Of a DNA stretch of 12,329 nt, positions 11,427-12,329 are shown in pieces. Below the pieces are notes generated by a model that was not told where the DNA came from, did not search any database, and worked only from the letters and a program-made list of their open reading frames with translations. The stretch lies in NCBI GenBank assembly GCA_036375215.1, contig DASUSH010000083.1, positions 1 through 12,329 on the forward strand, written 5' to 3'. Every line of letters begins with the position of its first letter. Position 1 is the stretch's first letter. The position numbers and the translations under genes are program-made. The DNA is from DASUSH01 sp036375215. Its GTDB lineage: Bacteria; Actinomycetota; Thermoleophilia; Solirubrobacterales; 70-9.

Positions 11427-11474
11427 ACGGTGCAGGGGACTTTCCGGCGGCACCGTCGGGAAGAATCGGCACCG
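11427..11474 (+). promoter_or_regulatory. inverted and direct repeats ahead of gmk
   Basis: ACGGTGC (11427-11433) is perfectly complementary to GCACCGT (11450-11456). A second copy, CGGCACCG (11467-11474), directly abuts the gmk ATG. CGGTGC can therefore pair with either copy, and pairing with the second would mask the start region. AAGAAT at 11461-11466 could also be a poor -10, since it stands 8 nt before the ATG as in rpoZ. The function is inferred from layout only. Confidence 0.3.
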
Positions 11475-12044
11475 ATGTCGAAGGTATTCGTGATCACCGG
11501 CCCCTCCGGGGTCGGCAAGGGGACGCTGATCTCGCGACTGCGCGAGCGCGTCCCCGAGCTCGAGCTCTCGGTCTCGGCGACGACCCGCGAACCCCGCGCG
11601 GGCGAGGAGGACGGCCGCGACTACCACTTCCTCGACCCCGAGGAGTTCGCCCGCCTCGCGGACGAGGGGGCGTTCCTCGAGCACGCCACATTCAGCGGCA
11701 ACCGCTACGGCACCCTGCGGTCCGAGATCGAGGACCGCCTCTCCGCCGACCACCCGGTCGTGCTCGAGATCGAGGTCCAGGGTGCCCGCCAGGTCCGCGC
11801 CGCGATGGCGGGCGACGCCGAGGACGACGCCGTCCTGATCTTCATCGCGCCGCCCGCCCCGGCCGTGCTGCGCGAGCGCCTCGCCACTCGCGGCACGGAC
11901 TCCCCGGACGCGATCGCGCGCCGGCTCGAGACCGCGAAGCAGGAGCTCGAGGCCAAGGTCGAGTTCCCGCACGTGGTCGAGAACGACGACCTCGACACCG
12001 CCGTCGAGAAGCTCGAGCGCATCGTCCGCGCCGAGCTCGGCTGA
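11475..12044 (+). CDS. gmk: guanylate kinase
   Basis: Phosphorylates GMP (and dGMP) to the diphosphate with ATP in the cytosol, feeding GTP synthesis. The P-loop GPSGVGKGT is at 9-17, and the GMP-binding segment SATTREPRAGEEDGRDYHF covers 34-52. YGT near the middle and VVLEIEVQGARQV carry further family residues. The lid region has RLATRGTDSPDAIARRL. Length is 189 residues, normal for bacterial Gmk. The start is ATG 11475, because MSKVFVITGPSG begins as in homologues. The only ribosome-site candidate is a weak GGGA 13 nt upstream. The frame stays open upstream to a GTG at 11430, which would add 15 unconserved residues. A 52-bp spacer with repeats separates it from mihF. Confidence 0.95.
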   Translation: MSKVFVITGPSGVGKGTLISRLRERVPELELSVSATTREPRAGEEDGRDYHFLDPEEFARLADEGAFLEHATFSGNRYGTLRSEIEDRLSADHPVVLEIEVQGARQVRAAMAGDAEDDAVLIFIAPPAPAVLRERLATRGTDSPDAIARRLETAKQELEAKVEFPHVVENDDLDTAVEKLERIVRAELG

Positions 12045-12045
12045 G

Positions 12046-12063
12046 CGAACCGCCGGGGGTTCG
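12046..12063 (+). terminator. hairpin just after gmk
   Basis: CGAACC (12046-12051) and GGTTCG (12058-12063) form a 6-bp stem with the 6-nt loop GCCGGG, one nucleotide after the gmk stop. No T-tract follows. It could attenuate read-through into rpoZ, which seems to have its own promoter element. Confidence 0.4.
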
Positions 12064-12065
12064 GC

Positions 12066-12090
12066 CGGCGGGCCCCTACAATGCCCGCCG
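12066..12090 (+). promoter_or_regulatory. rpoZ -10 element enclosed by an inverted repeat
   Basis: TACAAT (12077-12082) is a near-consensus -10, 8 nt before the rpoZ ATG, so transcription would begin at or next to the start codon. No Shine-Dalgarno is present. The -10 sits between the perfect arms CGGCGGG (12066-12072) and CCCGCCG (12084-12090). The repeat could be an operator, or in a read-through transcript a stem that hides the start. No convincing -35 is seen. Confidence 0.5.
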
Positions 12091-12321
12091 ATGGTCAAGC
12101 CCCGCGTCGACAAACTCCTCGAGCGCACCGATTCCGCCTACGCCTCGGTGATCGTCGCCGCGAAGCGTGCCCGCCAGCTGAACAGCTACTACCGCGCGCT
12201 CGGCGAGGGCACCTACGAGGAGTTCACGCCGCCGATGGTGGAGAGCCGCAGCGGCAACTACCTCACGATCTCGCTCGAAGAGCTCGCTCAGGGCAAGATC
12301 AACTACCGCTACCGCGTCTAG
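12091..12321 (+). CDS. rpoZ: RNA polymerase omega subunit
   Basis: A 76-residue omega subunit that helps fold and assemble the beta' subunit of RNA polymerase. The family pattern is clear: DKLLERTDSAYASVIVAAKRARQLNSYY at 7-34, then the variable GEGTYEEFTPPMVES, then NYLTISLEELAQGKINYRY near the end. It is at the short end of the normal size range and seems complete, ending in TAG at 12319-12321. The start ATG 12091 follows a -10-like TACAAT by 8 nt, which suggests a leaderless mRNA. It lies 46 bp after gmk, the usual actinobacterial neighbour. The 8 bases after the stop show nothing. Confidence 0.93.
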   Translation: MVKPRVDKLLERTDSAYASVIVAAKRARQLNSYYRALGEGTYEEFTPPMVESRSGNYLTISLEELAQGKINYRYRV

Positions 12322-12329
12322 TTAGGCGC

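Overview
The window is very GC-rich, with third codon positions almost all G or C. It looks like a chromosomal segment of a high-GC actinobacterium. Two things point to a deep-branching lineage such as Thermoleophilia (Solirubrobacterales) or Rubrobacteria rather than Streptomyces or Mycobacterium: an actinobacterial MihF-type nucleoid protein gene next to gmk and rpoZ, and a PyrK/PyrD class 1B dihydroorotate dehydrogenase pair. The lineage is inferred from gene content, not from a search.

Layout. Positions 1-111 hold what may be the last codons of an upstream plus-strand gene and a perfect 10-bp GC hairpin. A minus-strand alpha/beta hydrolase (112-981) diverges from the main operon across a 107-bp intergenic region. 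That region carries a PyrR-binding RNA hairpin whose 3' arm overlaps the Shine-Dalgarno sequence of pyrR. From 1089 to 11006 there is one tightly packed plus-strand operon: pyrR, pyrB, pyrC, an ISOC-type cysteine hydrolase, carA, an NTF2/SnoaL-like gene, carB, pyrK, pyrD. Seven of the eight junctions are stop/start overlaps and the eighth is a 2-nt gap. A hairpin straddles the pyrD stop codon. A clear sigma-70-like promoter then starts a second unit, mihF, gmk, rpoZ (11084-12321), where mihF and rpoZ look leaderless.

How the genes work together. CarA and CarB make carbamoyl phosphate from glutamine, bicarbonate and ATP. PyrB condenses it with aspartate, PyrC closes the ring to dihydroorotate, and PyrD with PyrK oxidises this to orotate using NAD+. 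PyrR senses UMP and should repress the unit at the level of translation. The last two steps (pyrE, pyrF) are not in the window, although pyrF commonly sits between the pyr/car genes and mihF in other actinobacteria. Gmk makes GDP from GMP, RpoZ is the omega subunit of RNA polymerase, and MihF is a nucleoid-associated DNA-binding protein.

The least explained parts are the two accessory genes embedded by overlap in the operon (the ISOC-like hydrolase and the NTF2-like protein), a CarB whose oligomerisation domain is about 45 residues short, and several inverted repeats around the starts of gmk and rpoZ.
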